This document shows positions 62,707 to 64,000 of a stretch of 64,000 nucleotides of DNA, piece after piece (position 1 is the first letter of the stretch; each line of letters starts with the position of its first letter). This DNA comes from Tenrec ecaudatus (Eukaryota; Chordata; Mammalia; Afrosoricida; Tenrecidae). The stretch covers positions 104,747,739 through 104,811,738 of the forward strand of contig NC_134540.1 of the NCBI RefSeq assembly GCF_050624435.1. The letters are read 5' to 3'. The notes beneath the pieces were generated by a model. That model did not search any database and was not told the DNA's origin. It worked only from the letters and a program-made list of their open reading frames with translations. The translations under genes and the position numbers were made by a program.

Positions 62707-63570
62707 ACTTCTTATCGTGGACAACGGTGCACAGTACAAAGTAAGCATAGTAGCATAATGAACCCCATTACACAGCAGCCAGTCTCGCGAACATTCAACA
62801 AGAATGCTGTCGTTCTTTTTTTTCATTCTGTCATTCTTATTTCGTTTTAGCCTCACGCTTCCCACCTCTTCACTCAACTGTTATTTAAGGTTCTCTTTTC
62901 TTTGAGCTAAAATGTGTACACATTAGAACGCAAGTCTCAGCAGCACACGTTTGACAAGACATACTTATGACAGTTACTCTCATTATGGCTTATCCCCTCA
63001 GAATTCCCCAGTATTCTCTCCAACTCGCCGCCGCCGCCACCACCGCCACCGCCACCAAACCTCAACAGCCATGATTTTATTTTTCCAACTCAGCTTCGCC
63101 AATTCTAGAACTTCGTGGGAGTCCCACACTCCTTCACTCAGAAGACTGTGGGACCCACCCATCGTGTACTGTGCGTCAGTCAGGTTGGGACTTACTCTTT
63201 CAGAAATGCTGACCCACCTGTCCCTCTTGGGTGTACTCTTTGGTGTGGGGGAGCCGGACTTTTCAGACCAGCACAAGCGTCAAAGAGCCAGACGGCCAAG
63301 CCATCAGGAGGTTAGTTGGTAGAAGTTGACACACAAACCCTGGGGTTCAGATGTCTAGTTACAGAACAGAGGGTTGTGTTTGGTGCCAGGGAAGGAAGGA
63401 CAAGGTCTGAGGGGAGCCGGCCAGTGATAAGTTGGGGGCTGTCGGTCCCAGATGGCTGCTCTGTGGCATGCAGAGTCAGTTCAGGTTAGGTTTTAGGGAC
63501 AGCAATAAGGGGGATTGATTTTAAAGACCTCATTAAAGGGTTTGTCTGTAAATTGAGAATCTAAAAAAAA
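62707..63570. other. Intergenic sequence, no gene recognised
   Basis: Unique sequence; a (CCG/CCA)n patch lies near 63028-63056. No supported gene. Confidence 0.4.
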
Positions 63571-63574
63571 ATTG

Positions 63575-63625
63575 CACCCGTAGCACAGTGCCTGGCATTT
63601 GCTGACTGCTTAATAACTGTCCTTC
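63575..63625 (+). mobile_element. MIR 3' end fragment
   Basis: Contains GCACAGTGCCTGGCATTTGC followed by CTGCTTAATAA, the MIR 3' end pattern. Confidence 0.6.
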
Positions 63626-63630
63626 CTTTA

Positions 63631-63799
63631 AAGCTCTGGTGACACTGTGGGTTAAGCAACAGTCAGCTAATCACAAGGTCAGCAGTTCAAACCCACCAGT
63701 AATTCCAGGGGAGAAAGACGAGACCATCTACTCCCACAAAGAGTTACAGCCTCGGACATAAGGTAGCTATGAATTTAGAGCTACTACTTGTTGGTAGGG
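63631..63799 (+). mobile_element. AfroSINE (diverged)
   Basis: Head AAGCTCTGGTGACACTGTGG, B-box-like AGGTCAGCAGTTCAAACCCA, body AGAGTTACAGCCTCGG; short degraded tail. Confidence 0.85.
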
Positions 63800-63824
63800 A
63801 GTCATTTGTATAGGTACTGCCTAT

Positions 63825-63978
63825 ACAGTCAGTCCCTGGTTTCAACTAATTGATGCCGGGTGTCAATTCTCACTAGATTATGGGAGAAGGCAGCCTATCT
63901 TTCTCGGAGCAGCTGATAGGCTCGAACTGCTGACCTTGTGTAGCAGCCCAATGCTTAGCCCACTGTGTCACCAGAACT
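63825..63978 (-). mobile_element. AfroSINE (minus)
   Basis: Body TATCTTTCTCGGAGCAGCTG, B-box-like GGCTCGAACTGCTGACCTTG, head GTGTCACCAGAACTT. It runs close to the window end. Confidence 0.85.
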
Positions 63979-64000
63979 TGACCAGCTCCTTAGATCCTTT

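Noticed and set aside
63028-63056. CCG/CCA repeat as possible coding polyproline/histidine tract
   Set aside because: Isolated trinucleotide-like patch without a supported gene frame.

Overview
This window is nuclear DNA of a placental mammal carrying the divergently arranged ZIC2–ZIC5 zinc-finger gene pair, which sits at 13q32 in human; here it reads in the opposite orientation (ZIC2 on the minus strand, ZIC5 on the plus strand). The interspersed repeats point to an afrotherian: many tRNA-derived AfroSINE copies share their 3' tail with RTE/BovB-type LINE 3' ends. SPIN-family hAT elements, known as a horizontally transferred family reported in tenrec but not in elephant, together with AfroSINEs make a tenrec (Echinops-like) the best guess. 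The species call is inference.

Layout. 1–4.5 kb: ZIC2 (3 coding exons, 528 aa) with its 3' UTR at the left edge and a CpG- and polypurine-rich 5' region. 4.5–14.6 kb: the shared intergenic region between the two divergent genes. It is CpG-dense near each gene and contains AT-rich, conserved-looking non-coding blocks and a large inverted repeat near 13.0–13.7 kb. 14.6–23.5 kb: ZIC5 (2 coding exons, 650 aa from the first ATG or 626 aa from a better second ATG), with CCAAT/TATA promoter elements, a 4.3 kb intron and a ~2.4 kb 3' UTR. 23.5–31.2 kb: single-copy non-coding DNA with a CpG-dense block at 28.7–30.2 kb that has no recognisable gene. 31.2–64 kb: intergenic DNA packed with repeats (AfroSINE, RTE LINE, old L1, a lineage-type retroposon ending AATAAAATGATT, MIR, MER5A, SPIN, a pogo-like DNA transposon, one solo LTR) and two processed pseudogenes (EIF3I and RPL35A).

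The two genes encode C2H2 transcription factors of the same family, with five zinc fingers each and near-identical finger arrays. In other mammals they act in early neural, midline and neural-crest patterning and probably share regulatory DNA. The near absence of recognisable transposons from 1 to 31 kb, followed by a dense repeat zone, fits a protected regulatory domain around this developmental pair. No other intact protein-coding gene is visible; the remaining long open frames are GC-rich antisense or out-of-frame shadows.
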